Positions 26,501 to 38,261 of a stretch of DNA of 64,000 nt are shown here, piece after piece. The notes under the pieces were generated by a model, which had not been told where the DNA came from, searched no databases, and saw only the letters and a list, made by a program, of their open reading frames with translations. The translations under genes were made by a program, and so were the position numbers. Location of the stretch: positions 226,288 through 290,287 of the forward strand of contig KQ965737.1 in NCBI GenBank assembly GCA_001574975.1, written 5' to 3'. The stretch comes from Gonapodya prolifera JEL478. Taxonomy: Eukaryota; Monoblepharomycota; Monoblepharidomycetes; Monoblepharidales; Gonapodyaceae. Every line of letters starts with the position of its first letter. The stretch's first letter is position 1.

Positions 26501-28736
26501 CCAGTACACTAGATCTGAACAACCTTATCCAAATGATCATGACAGCTGCAAGAGAATTGCTGCAGGCTGATAGATGTACTCTGTTCTTGGTCGACAAAGA
26601 ACGAAAACAGCTTTGGAGTCATGTTCAGGGTCGTGACGGACTGCAAGAAATCCGCTTCAACATCTCCGTGGGAATAGCTGGATATGTTGCAACAGAAGGA
26701 GGTTCGTGATTCTTTTAGAATTGTCGTGGATCCAAAATTAATATGGCCAATCCGTATTAGTTTCTGTGAACATAACCGACGCGTACAAGGATCCACGCTT
26801 TAACCCCGAAATTGATAAGCAGACCGGGTATAGAACGAGACATATTCTCGCCATGCCAATTAAAAACAGTGCTGGTGACGTTCTAGCGGTGACGCAAATG
26901 GTGAGTTTAAGAACCATGAATTTCGTTTACACTATGATTGAGATTTTTTTTTTTTTTTTTGCTTCGAGATTAATAAACTGAACGGGCCATGTTTTGGACC
27001 TGACGATGAGAGACTTCTGACTGCATTTTCTGCCCAAGGTATTACTTTGTTATGCTCTAGTTGCATTCCATTAGATGAAGTTCTGACTCCGGCGACATAC
27101 CACAGCTGCCGTTGCATTAGAAAAGGCAGATGTGTTCCAGAAAACACAAGAGATGAAGTTGTTTTTGCAGGTGAGGCCAAATAGCACGATCAACTTTGAT
27201 GCACTTGTTGATCTATATTCAGGCTGTTCTCAGCTCCATTACCAATTGCGTTATTACGCTATCCGACACCATGCGCATGGTGAGAACCGGAGTGCAAGTC
27301 CTCTCCTGATGTGTCATCTGACTTGTAATGTTAGACCACAATGAACCGTCCGTGGGTTATGGAGACGCTTGGTGTCAGTGAACAATTCATGCGCGAACAA
27401 CCCATCGAGCAATGGTTGGCCGATACAAACCCGCACCTGCTTAAGGACGTAAAGCAGGTGTACAAATCAAATCAAGCAACGTACACATCTGAATACGAAC
27501 TGAAAGTGGGTTGATATATATTGTCAGTTTTTTGGATCGTTAACTCAATGCAGAACATAGGGTCCAAGCGGTTCAACGTTTGTTAACTACAACATTATGC
27601 CGCTACAAACCTTGACTGGTGTGGGTGGCGGCAAAGGCGTTGTACTCGTGTTTGAAAACATTTCCAGCGAGAAACGTGCAATCATGACGCTGGGCCGCTA
27701 CATGAACCCAGCGTTGGTGAAACAAGTTATGCAGGAAGGGGGAACTCAGCTTGGTGGTGTTCGCAAGAAAGTTGCGATTCTGTTCAGCGATATCCGGAGC
27801 TTCACTACCATAAGGTACGCTACGCAGCATGACGTTACAATTGGAATCTTCCATTCCACTTTGAATCACTTATTTCTTGACAGCGAGAGTCTGGAACCTC
27901 ATGAGGTTGTTGCGCTCCTCAATCATCATTTCAATGACGCTGTAAATGCAATCATGGCAGAACAAGGAATTCTGGATAAGTACATCGGTGATGCTGTTAT
28001 GGCTGTTTTCGGAGTGCCTTTTGTGAGTCCGGAAGACTCCATTCATGCATGTGCGGCGGCGCTCCGAATGAAGGAGGCGTTGAGAATTTCAAATGATGCG
28101 CGAATGGCGGCTGGTCAGAAGATCATTAAGGTGTGTGATTGCTGTTGAAGCATTCCACGTTTTGTCTTCAATCATTCACCTTATTAGATCGGGATTGGAA
28201 TAAACACTGGCGAAGTGTTATCTGGCAATATTGGGAGCGAGAAACGGTTGGAGTTCTCATGCATCGGCGATGCTGTCAACCTTGCGTCACGTGTCGAAGG
28301 GTTAACGAAATACTGTACGTCCAACTCTCGGGCTTGTTAATGTCGAAATTCTCACAAAAGAGCACTCGTAGACGGCGTCTCTATCCTTGTCACGGAGTTT
28401 ACAAAAGCAGACAGTGCTGACGCGTTCTTCATGCGCGAAGTTGACACAGTCGTCGTGGTGGGCAAGAAGAAGCCCATCCGCTTGTTTGAAGTTGTTGCAC
28501 GCCGAGGAGAGGAAAAGGCATTGCCTTATGAGCAACTACGAACATTTGATTTATACGTGGAGGGCCTGAAACTTTACCGTAACCGGAAGTTCCAGGAGGC
28601 GAGTGAGAGGTTCACCAGAGCTATTGATCTCACAAATGACGGTCCGAGCAAGACTTTGTTGAATCGATGCAAGCACTATCTTGTGGATCCGCCGGCGGAT
28701 GACTGGAACGGAGTGTGGACATCAACGGAGAAGTGA
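23553..28736 (+). CDS. Soluble class III adenylyl cyclase with tandem GAF and PAS domains (CyaB1-like)
   Basis: Makes cAMP from ATP. Domains in order: a Ser/Pro-rich N-terminus (about 500 residues, 23553-25060); a short ARM-like helical segment ([20 protein letters not shown], 25120); GAF-A (25930-26440); GAF-B (26470-27030) with the motif [14 protein letters not shown], matching NK(X)nF(X)3DE of cyclic-nucleotide-binding GAF domains; a PAS-like segment (27210-27690, [12 protein letters not shown]); the cyclase core (27760-28490); and a TPR-like tail ending [12 protein letters not shown]. Core residues are all present: metal Asp in [10 protein letters not shown] and [11 protein letters not shown], purine-selecting Lys in ILDKYIGD, Ser at the second selector, Asn and Arg in [11 protein letters not shown]. 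Lys argues for ATP over GTP. The order GAF-GAF-PAS-cyclase-TPR tail is that of cyanobacterial CyaB1, not of the leucine-rich-repeat cyclases of yeasts. No membrane segment is visible. At least eight small introns are present, one with an 18-T run (26943-26960). The start ATG lies 84 bp after creC. Confidence 0.85.
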
Positions 28737-28928
28737 TCGTTTGGCATTTGGTATATACTACTTTTATTGTTTTTTTCGTGGACGTTTGTAATGGAAAAAG
28801 TGGATTGTAAGGCTGCCTGTGTACTACGAAAAGCGTAAAAAGACTTTTGACCACCGACACTAAAACTTGTCATGTCGCCACGTCGTCCAGCTCTCCGCTC
28901 TTCCTATTGAATTGTGCTAAAGGAGCAT

Positions 28929-30845
28929 CTAGGCGTCAAGCAGAAGCTTTCGCGGGTCTTCTATGTACTCTTTGATTTTTACGAGGAACGTGACAGCCTC
29001 ACGACCATCAATGATTCGATGGTCGTAGGTCAGCGCGAGGTACATCATCGGGCGAACCTCCACCTGCAGAATAGGTGTCAGTCGCTCCTCTAGAGTACAA
29101 CGAAGTCTAAAACCCACCTTGCCGTTCACGACGACAGCCCGATCCTTGGTTGCGTGCATACCGAGGATGGCGGCTTGCGGGGCGTTGATTATGGGTGTTC
29201 CGTACAAGGATCCGTATACGCCACCGTTAGAGATGGTGAATGTGCCTCCGGAGAGATCCTCGATTGTGATTTGATTGTCACGTGCCTGTATGGGGATGAT
29301 GAGTGTCCGCGTCCATACCAAGGTTGAGACTGGTGAACCACCTTCTTCCCCAAAGCAGCAATCGCCTGCTCAATCTGGACTAAATTCATTTTCTCCGCAT
29401 TCCTCACGACTGGGGTCACAAGTCCTTTCGGGGTGGCGACAGCAACAGAGACGTCAACATAGTCCCTGATGAAAAGTCAGGTGAACTCAAACGGGTACCA
29501 TATTTCACTGAGCGCCACTGGAGCACTAACCTGTAGACAATTTCCGTCCCCTCGATCGCGGCGTTCACCTCTGGAACAGCTTTCAAAGCCGCACATGTGG
29601 CTTTCACAAACGGAGACATGAAACCAAGTCGGACATTGAAGTCTTTCTCAACGTAAGCTTTGTACTTGTTTCGGAACTCAATGATGTTGCTTGAATTCGT
29701 GTCTCCGTGAGACAAGAGACATGGTGCCACCTCAGGTAACGCCAACTCACGACATATCGACCTCGTTGAAGGTAGTGAGCGAAGCAGCGGTGTTCTGGGA
29801 CTCTTTGAGTCGCTCCGCTATTCTCAAACGCATACGATTCATTTTGACCTGCGCAACACGTTCAATCCAAATGTTCAACACTCCTGACAAGTTATCAGGT
29901 CAAGTGACCACTCACGCGACGCTCGGAGCGATCTCCAGAAGGCGCGGTCGCTGGAGTCGCCGAAGGGCTCGGCGTTGGTGGTGGAGGCGCGGCCTTGGGA
30001 GGAGCAGCCGCGGGGGCAGGAGGAGCAGGAGCAGCCGCAGGGGTCGTTGCGGGTGTAGGAGGGGCAGGGGCTGCGGGCTCGGGCGAAGCGGGCTTCGCGG
30101 GCGCTGGAGCTGCGGTTCCAGCTTTTGCGTCGGGATCGATTTTGAAGAGGTTCCCGCCAACTTGAACAGTATCGCCCTCGTTGGCGAAGAGCTCCAACAG
30201 AACCCCATCGTCGGGGGAGTTGATGGTGATGTCAACCTAGTTCAGCGTGGCAGTCATACTAAGAGATCCACGTAATGGTGAGGAGCGCTTTGGTTTGTGA
30301 ATCCCCACCTTGTCAGTCTCAATGGTTGCGATGGGTTCATCCTTGGCTACAAATTCCCCGACCTCTGTTCACCAAAAATGACGGTAACAATTAACCACTC
30401 GAAGGTTCGGAGAGAGTGCCCCCATCGTCGTCCCGTAATGATTTGTTGTTGTGCTGCGTACTTACGTTTGAGCCACTTTGACAATGTGCCCTCAGTGATG
30501 GAGTCAGCCATTGGAGGCGTCTTAACAATCTTTTCCGCATATCCCCGACGCTGAACACCCGACGCTGTAACTGGTTTCAAGGCAGACGACGAGCTGGAGG
30601 AGGAAGGAGTGGGGTAACTTATCCAACACCAATTCGAGGGAAAGCACTGAAAGAAATCGCGGCCATCCTCTTGCCTGAGCTCACCGCAATTGCAAGTGTC
30701 GTTTTTGGGCCGGTAAAGCAGCCCAAGACGATTTCGAAAGGGCAAGGTATGGTCCCAATGCCAGGGGTTTCGAAACAGAAGGGACCGCGGAGGGAAGCAA
30801 AGACGTCACTTGTCGCGGCGCGCTCCGAACCACGCGGGCTGCCAT
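28929..30845 (-). CDS. KGD2: Dihydrolipoyllysine succinyltransferase, E2 of 2-oxoglutarate dehydrogenase
   Basis: Mitochondrial E2 core enzyme of the citric-acid cycle; transfers succinyl from lipoate to CoA. Exon 1 (30685-30845) starts [20 protein letters not shown], an Arg/Ser-rich mitochondrial presequence. A 91-nt intron (30594-30684) joins it in phase to [20 protein letters not shown]. The lipoyl domain follows with lipoate Lys in ATIETDK and ends near [12 protein letters not shown] long Ala/Pro linker (about 29940-30120) replaces the E3-binding domain, as is normal for this E2 subtype. The catalytic domain has [53 protein letters not shown] and the active-site [20 protein letters not shown]; it ends DPRKLLLDA. 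The obvious ATG at 30666 lies inside the first intron under this model. Convergent with the cyclase gene, 192 bp apart. Confidence 0.93.
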
Positions 30846-31017
30846 CGTCAACGGTGTCTTGTTGGGTGGATTTTAGTCGCAAAGTGGAAGAAGTGCAACG
30901 TTCAACCCGGATTTCGGTGTGGCAAAGCAAGATGAAGGGGACACCCGGGCGGGTGCATCTTTGGTTCCGGGCCTGTTCCGGGCGGGAACTTGTCTGTACA
31001 GATATTCATATTTGGTA

Positions 31018-32251
31018 CTATTGCCGCACTGATATCCCCAGTAATACCTTGTCCCTGCCATTTAAAAACACCCTCTCGATCTCGACGTTGACACCTACCC
31101 CGCTGTTGCCATCGCTCGAGTTTCCCAGTGCAGTGCTGAGCTCGGCGACGTCAGAGTTTCGCGGTGCATAAAACATGCACATATCGCATTGCGGCGGGAG
31201 AGATCGTTGGATGAGTTCATACCCTCCAACTGGCACCGATGAGCTTTTAGATGGTGCAACTTCAATAGAGGAAAGTTGAAATGTGGCCTGAGAGCGGTAA
31301 GAAGGTCCACCCCACGGAGGAGACAGGAATATCACGGCAGGTTTGGGACTTTAAAATGATCGTGATAACAGTGAAAATGATGTTGGAACTCAACCGAAAA
31401 CCACGAACTTAAGAGTGGGAAGAATGTCCAGATAGTTTGCATGAATGAATTCGATGCGGTCGCTCACTCCTGAGGTGGGGGATGGGCCGGCCGAAGACAC
31501 ACGTAAAGAATTTGCTTTTTCAAAGTTAAAAGGAAGTTAGAACAGTAAGTGCCTCACCATATATTCGCGCATTCTCCTTGGCACAGCGGAGTCGGGTTTC
31601 GTCAATGTCAATGGCGATTACTTGAGTTGGATGGTGAGGTTGGATCAAAATGTCAATAGATGGGAGGACTACCGCGCCTCGGCAGAAAAAAACATACCCT
31701 TGCCAAATCGCGCGGCGAACTGAATTGCGTTTCCACCAGCGCCGCAGAACGCGTCAACCACAGTTGACGTCAATGAAGCCCCTTCTCCCAACCGACTATC
31801 AATGACGCCCGCACAACGATCCGTAATATATCGCCCAACTGCTTCAGGAGTGACAGAATACCTGAACAGGGTTCTCGATCAACCGTTCAGTGACGATAAG
31901 CGATAATCCCCATACCATCCCTCTGTGGGAGTGTTGTTTGAGTTACAAACCATGCATTTTGGCGTTTAAGTATCCGCCACCTACCCTCGTCCATCACTAT
32001 TCCTGCAATCACGTTCGCATCAATGGTGTTGGAACATCGGCATTGAAATCGTCCTTCCCGTAATCTTGCAAAGCGCATCACATACCGCTGTCATAACGGG
32101 ACCATAGGCTATACCTAGCAGCCCAATACTTCTTTAGATGCGGAGGCATCGATTCAAAGGTCCAGTTCATCTTGTCGACGCCGTTAACGACATGCGCTGA
32201 CGTGTCCTCTGCTGAAGAGTCCTCATAGAGCCGTCGTCGCTTCTTTCCCAT
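31018..32251 (-). CDS. TGS1: Trimethylguanosine synthase (snRNA/snoRNA cap hypermethylase)
   Basis: SAM-dependent methyltransferase that turns the m7G cap of snRNAs and snoRNAs into the trimethyl cap. ATG at 32251 starts MGKKRRRLYEDSSAEDTSAH. The substrate-binding N-terminal extension reads HLKKYWAARYSLWSRYDSG, then YSVTPEAVGRYITDRCAG. The SAM-binding motif I is VVDAFCGAGGNAIQFAARFG. Motif post-I includes QVIAIDID and RLRCAKENARIYG, and the catalytic motif IV with the m7G-stacking Trp is FLSPPWGGPSY. The end reads VEIERVFLNGRDKVLLGISV. Four or five small introns interrupt it (for example after SRYDSG and after ARFGK). The protein is a compact single-domain version of about 300 residues, like yeast Tgs1 and unlike the long animal form. 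Divergent from condensin subunit 1. Confidence 0.9.
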
Positions 32252-32406
32252 TTGGAAGGTTGTAAATGTTTAGGAAAGTACCGATCCTTTCAGATTTGTA
32301 CCGCCACAAATATATTTTCCACCTGATGTCGCTGGATTTTGGTTTGCGGCCGAAGCAGTGAAGCGAAGCTGCCCTTGCGTACCGTGAGCAGCAATTCCGC
32401 GCCATC
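32252..32406. promoter_or_regulatory. Divergent promoter between TGS1 and condensin subunit 1
   Basis: A 155-bp gap between two oppositely oriented start codons. It contains an AT-rich segment (caaatatattttcc, about 32307-32320). No further elements recognised. Confidence 0.45.
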
Positions 32407-35400
32407 ATGGATCTGCACGAACAGCTTCTCTGGCTGGATGAGGGCTCGCTTGATATTCCCGACGAATTCGCCCCAGGATCGTCGCCTGACGAGATTGAAC
32501 CGCGTCTCAACGGCGAGTCAACCAGAACTAGTGTGCGCCGATACGATCGACCTGGCTGATGGGTTGTCAATCCGTTGCAGAAATCGTCGATTCAATCGAA
32601 AATGATCCTATGGTGGTAGCGGACACTCAGATTTACGACTTGCTTCGAAGTTTTTTGAAGTAAGTGGAAGCGGAGCGGGGACAGCGCTGTCTCACTTCAG
32701 CTAGGGCTTTAAGTCAAGCCTTGAGCTACACAAGCTAATATTTGCTCAATGTTTTACCCTGACATTGGCGATTTCGTCGACGTTTGTTCGGTCGCAGATA
32801 CTTCGAGACACTTTCCCCCGAACACCGGTTAAAGCTTGCCACCACAATTATATCAGGTGAATCTCGACTTCCCATGACGGGGTAAGGAATATTGTCAAGG
32901 GTCGTCTGGATTGCCCGTTCCACCGGAAACGTCTGGTAGCCCAGATGCATTCGCGGAATATGCGATCGTTTTAGTGCAGAGAGACTGACGAAGATGATTG
33001 ATTCAACACATCCAGCGCTGTCCTCTGTCACCGCTTTATTATCTACCTCACTTTCCTCCGACTCATCGGAAGCCTTTCGCTCATTGAAAGATCCCGTTGC
33101 GGCGGCGTCATTCCTGTTACATTGGCTTCTCCGCAAGGCAGAGAAAGTTGCGCGCTCAGAACAATCGCAATCTGCAGCGACAGGGGGCTCTACAACTGGC
33201 AAAGGGGTACGTTGTGATCCTTCCCTTGACCCCTCCATCTACTTCAGCATTTCTGACCGAGTGAACCTCCACGCAGACTAAAGGTGCTGCGAAGGGGAAG
33301 AAGAAGGCTGCTACCGCGGTGGACGATGGATGGGATTGGGTCAATCTGCGAGAACGAGCCCTGCGTGCCTCAAGAGCTCTTCTGGTGCTGGACGTGGAGC
33401 GAGTATTCATTTCTACAGCAGAGAGAGACAGTTTGGTCAAGTGATTGTTGTTGTCTTTCGTGAAAGTTCTTCGCACACTGATATTGTCAAACGAACTCAT
33501 AGTCTCTTCACCAAGCCAATCTATCAATGTATGGAGGATAAGGAGGCACTGCGGCAGTTTCCAGTTGAAACGGCGCTTGATGTACTGTGCGTTTGTGTGG
33601 CCAAACATGGACATGGCTTCGGTATGTCGTTATTGTATTCTTCACAGCATCTGGTATGGCGGACTCATGCAGCTCCTTCAAGGCGCCAAAACCACCATCT
33701 TCCTCAACCTCACGTCGTATGATCACCTTTCTGAGCTTATGGCCGACTTTTTGCACGATTTAGCGACGAAATACGGGCACACTCAGTTATCGGACGAAGT
33801 ATTGACGTGAGCTTCTTCATGTTACGGACGCCAGTATTCTCGCTGTTTGACCACAGTTCGCCCCTGGTGAAACTCTTTCCAGTGATGTTGGTCATATGGA
33901 CTTCAACGTTAATGAGGGCGAAGGGCTCTCACAACGGTCCACCCTTCCAAAGTCGTTCGCTACATTTCTCGTGCGACTGGCCACATCCAACCCCAAGCTG
34001 GTACTTCGTCATATGGTAGCCCTTCAAAATCTTCTTGATGCTGAAGTGAGTGAATTTTGGGGATTGTCCAAATCGATTATTCCTCCCTGACGAATGCCAT
34101 GAAGTCCTACACCATCCGATCCGCATTTGTTGAAGTCATCGGAGCTCTTGTCGAGGTGATATATGGCGACAGTGAAGACAAGAAGGCGAGCGATACCCGT
34201 CTAGAACAGTTTTGGGAAGTTCTCTTGGAAAGAACGCTGGATTCGAATGCTTTTGTGAGGGCAAAAGTGATGCAGACGATTCAAAAACTCGCTGGGTATG
34301 TAACTCCAAGAGGCTGTCATTTACGATTCCGTAGTGCCGAATTCGATGTCAACTTGTCGGGTACAGCCTGGTTAGTCGAACATCCGGCCAGTCGCCTCGC
34401 TTTGGTATTCCCTTAAATCGTCGCTATCAAGCTGTGGACGCAACTATTGGACGTCTCCGAGATAAATCTTCTATCGTTCGAAAGAATGCAATAAGAACAC
34501 TTGCCTACCTGATTGAGAGTCACCCGTACGCAATTCCTGGTATCGAGAGGAGAAGTTTGAATATGGCAAAGCTCTCTGAGCAGAGAAGTGTCGTTGAAGA
34601 GATGTTAAAGGTCAGTTCAAACAAACAAAGCCCATCCTGATGTCTGCTCATTTACTCACATTTCACTTCGGATAGGGATTCATGAGAAATCTGGAGGGTG
34701 ATGTTCCCGAATTAAAGGTCATGTCAGCCGAACGAAGAGCAAAGAGCGAGCCTGTGGAGGAGAATCCCAATGACGTATCCCCGGCAGCGGAGGAAGATTC
34801 CAAATCTGAAAGCGCTGAATCTGGCGAACCGGATGACAGGAGCACACAGCCGCCCGACGATGACGAAGATATTGATGCCGAAATCGATATGAACATATTT
34901 GATCGGCATCCAGTTGATACAAATGATTCTGCCGCTGATATTCTTGGCAGAAAAATTCCGATGCTGAAACTTACGTTACGATGGCTTAACGATGCACAGA
35001 GACTTGTTCGTCAGCTGGAGCATGCAGCAACGACCCTATGTCAGCTCCTTGCCTCCAAATCAAAGCCAGAAGTGATTGAATCCATGGACGTTTTTGTTGT
35101 AATGCACCATTTTGAAATGGAGTGCGCAGCGGTAAGATCCACAAGTCCATGCAAACATTCTGTTAATTAATCGTTTTTGAAATATAGGATGGAATTCGTC
35201 GAATGGTTCATCTCATTTGGTCTAAGGACAATAACAGTGAAGAGGGCGGCAAGACAATCCGGGACCACCTCCTTGACACCTATGGAGAGCTATACTTCAC
35301 AGCGCAAGGAGCCACCGAGAAAGAAAAGACTCAAATAATTGTGAATAACCTCATACGGTAAGTTCATTGTGTAAGAACTTTTTATTATCGGTATCTTTCT

Positions 35401-37951
35401 TATGGTGTTATATTTAAGTCTGACCAGCGATGCCACACTAGCAGATCTCACATCATTAGAACAGCTTTTGTCTACCATGATGTCCAAGGGCACCATTAAG
35501 CTGAATGAAGTCGTACGACAGCTTTGGATCACATTTTGTTCGTATCGGTGTGTTGAAAGCTCTCTGAAGTGCCTAACCCTTGTTATTTATTTCAGCACGA
35601 CCTGACGTATCCAAGGAAGTGCGACGAGGTTCTCTCATTATAATATCGATGTTTGCCAAAGCGAAGCCCGATATCATATCAGAACAAATGGACCTGCTTC
35701 TGAAAGTCGGTCTGGGGCGGTATGGCAAGGTGAGAACATCACTTCACAATATTCCGTGAGTTTTCCTCATATTATCCAAAGGAGGATTTGATTCTTGCAA
35801 AGTACGCGTGCATCGGGCTACAGCAGCTTGTTGATGATAAGCGTAAAGGTGATAGCCTGTGCAACAATTTCAGAAACATGAAAACCTCAAAAATCCTGTA
35901 TCCAGATGCCGTCCGTTACGAGATGTCACATCCCATGTTTAGTCGCATTGCTCGATTGCTTCAGGAGAACATTCGCAAGGACTCCTGGTAACGTCATCAT
36001 TCCTTAATGTTGAGCTTTCGACATACTCAAGCGATTCACAGGTTCGCTTTCGCCGAGCAAGCTATCAACACAGTGTTCAACCTCAGCGAACAGCCGGATA
36101 AAATATCTTCTTCCATCATCAAGGTCCTAACGGCGAACACCTTTGGGGAACGTACGTTGAACCCTGATAATGCAGACACTGGCCAGCCTGTCGGTGGAAA
36201 CGAAAGCGTTTTGGACGAGAATGATTCCCAACCCGGAAGCAGTTCGCTTAGGGGGAGCGAAGGAAGCCCGCTGTCCTCTTGCGATTCTTTTGATCTCGCA
36301 AAATTGCTCTTCGTTGTTGGCCACGTTGGTATCAAGCAGATCGTTTACCTAGAGATAGTAGAATCCGAACTAAAGAAGCGGAAAGCAGTGGGTGAGTTGT
36401 ACCAACGTCTTCGAATTTTTTACTGTCATCCAAACCTCCTTGGCGCCGTTTTGTAGAACCCACGAGGAGAGTTTCTCGACCCGGTGGTGACGAAATTGAG
36501 CAAGTGGTGGGATCCACCGACGACGAATTCACCGACGCTATCTCCCATGTTCGTGAGAAAGAACTCCTCTATGGGGGAAATTCTCTGCTCGCAAAGTTTG
36601 CGCCTGTCATCAAGAAAATATGCCAGTACAACAAGACCTTTGATGTACGACCAAAACGAAATCATTTCGCGATTTCTCCAAAACTGACCTGATCATCCTT
36701 TCTACAGAATCGAACACTTCAAATTCACGCGTCTCTTGCACTCTGCAAGTTTATGTGTGTCAGTTCGGAATTCTGTGAAAGCAATTTGCAACTACTTTTC
36801 ACTATCCTGGAGAAATGTGATGACCCCGTCATTCGGAGCAACATTATCATTGCTCTGGGCGACATGACCGTCAGCTTCAACACTTTGATCGATGACAACA
36901 TCAACTACCTTTATAACCGACTAAATGACAGCGACCCAGCCGTAAAGAAGAACACTCTGATGGTCTTGACTCACCTAATCATCAATGGCATGATTAAGGT
37001 CAAAGGGCAGATCAGCGAGATGGCCAAATGCTTAGAAGACTCTGATAATCGCATCGCGGACCTGGCGAGACTGTTCTTCACAGAATTGGCGTCAAAAGAC
37101 AATGCCATCTATAACAACCTTCCGGATATAATCAGCAATCTTTCCCACCCCACAAATGGGATTGAGGAGGATAAGTTCAAGTCCGTCATGAAATTTTTAC
37201 TTGAATTCATTGATAAAGTGAGAGTTTCTGACAATCCCTGAATCGAATTATCGTTACAAGTTTACCACAAATAAACAAAATTATAGGAGAGGCAGACTGA
37301 AAATCTTGTTGACAAGCTGTGTTTGCGCTTTCGATCTGCCGAAGGAGAACGCCAGTGGCGTGATATTTCGTTTTGTCTCACCTTACTGTCGTTCAAGTCT
37401 GATAAAAGTGTCAAAAAACTCATTGATCACTCATCTACATATGGTGACAAACTGCACGAGGAAACCGTGTATAAACATTTCGTTGAAATTCTCGCAAAGG
37501 TTGGTACGAAATGATGTTGCATTGGTTTTGAAAGCTAACATTGGCTTCGTTCAAGGCAAAGAAATTTCAGAAGGCCACTGCGAAGCAGCTTATTGAAGAT
37601 TTCGAAGGGAAGCTCAATGAGCTGAGAGAGGCGTGTGTGGCGAACCATGACACCGTCACTAATGCGTCAAAAGTTCCAACAAACAAAATCAACAAAGCTC
37701 GTGCACGAAAAGCAGTGGTGCCTGAGAGCACTGGTGCAGAATCAACTCTTGAGACGGAAAACAAACCAGTGAAAGCTCCGAAAAGAGCTCCTGGGGGACG
37801 TAGGAAGGTAGTTTCAAAGTCTTGGGATGATGAATCCGACGACGATCGACCAAAACGCAAAGGAGCCAAGCGGACTGTTCTTGGGGAAGCCGACTTTAAC
37901 CATGATGATGCAGAGGAAGAAATTGTGAAACCGAAACGTCGAAATCGATGA
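32407..37951 (+). CDS. YCS4: Condensin complex subunit 1 (Cnd1/Ycs4/NCAPD2)
   Basis: HEAT-repeat subunit of condensin I, which compacts mitotic chromosomes. ATG 32407 begins MDLHEQLLWLDEGSLDIPDE. A 50-nt intron (gtgtgc...ttgcag) then joins in phase to KIVDSIENDPMVVADTQIYD, and next YFETLSPEHRLKLATTIIS. HEAT units run over more than a dozen exons (NSTMKSYTIRSAFVEVIGAL-type helix at 34090; VVRKNAIRTLAYLIE-type at 34470). An acidic linker with DDDEDIDAEIDMNIFDRHPV lies near 34860. The family's signature block is at 36753-37210: SSEFCESNLQLLFTILEKCD, VIRSNIIIALGDMTVSFNTL, VKKNTLMVLTHLIINGMIKV and RIADLARLFFTELASKDNAI. The C-terminus is a basic, low-complexity tail with clusters such as RAKRKG-type and KPKRRNR, plausible for DNA binding and phosphorylation. 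Family certain; internal exon borders approximate. Confidence 0.92.
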
Positions 37952-38261
37952 CGTGCCTTCAACATTCGATAACATGAATTAAAATACTATGTACATAAGT
38001 TCCTCATATATGCTATGTAATCCCGCTATGATTATGATTTATCTGGTGGTGAGGGCAGTTGGGAATTGAGCGAGATAAGGTCTAAATGGATAACAATACG
38101 GTTTCCACCCGCCAGCGATTGTCAGCACGATGGTGGAATCAACAATGCATCCATTACGAGGTTTAGCTCACTCTCGAGTGATCTCTCGGCTCGCGCCAAA
38201 ACAATACTGGAACGTGCGATTTCCGTTAAGCAAACGTGTTCATTTCAACTTCGTATTCCAC
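37952..38261. other. Convergent intergenic region, no gene seen
   Basis: About 310 bases between the 3' ends of condensin subunit 1 and the kinesin. AT-rich sequence just after the condensin stop (aattaaaatactatg) may serve 3' processing. Nothing else recognised. Confidence 0.4.

Noticed and set aside
26943-26960. Run of 18 T as a transposon poly-A tail
   Set aside because: It lies in a short cyclase intron with no target-site duplication or element body; a simple homopolymer in an intron polypyrimidine context explains it.
29940-30120. Ala/Pro run in KGD2 as a frameshifted or repeat-expanded region
   Set aside because: Ala/Pro linkers between the lipoyl and catalytic domains are normal in E2 acyltransferases, and the frame is intact on both sides.
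30619-30745. ATG at 30666 ([15 protein letters not shown]) as the KGD2 start
   Set aside because: The frame stops after 15 codons and cannot join the lipoyl exon in phase. The ATG at 30845 gives a better mitochondrial presequence and an in-phase 91-nt intron that swallows 30666.
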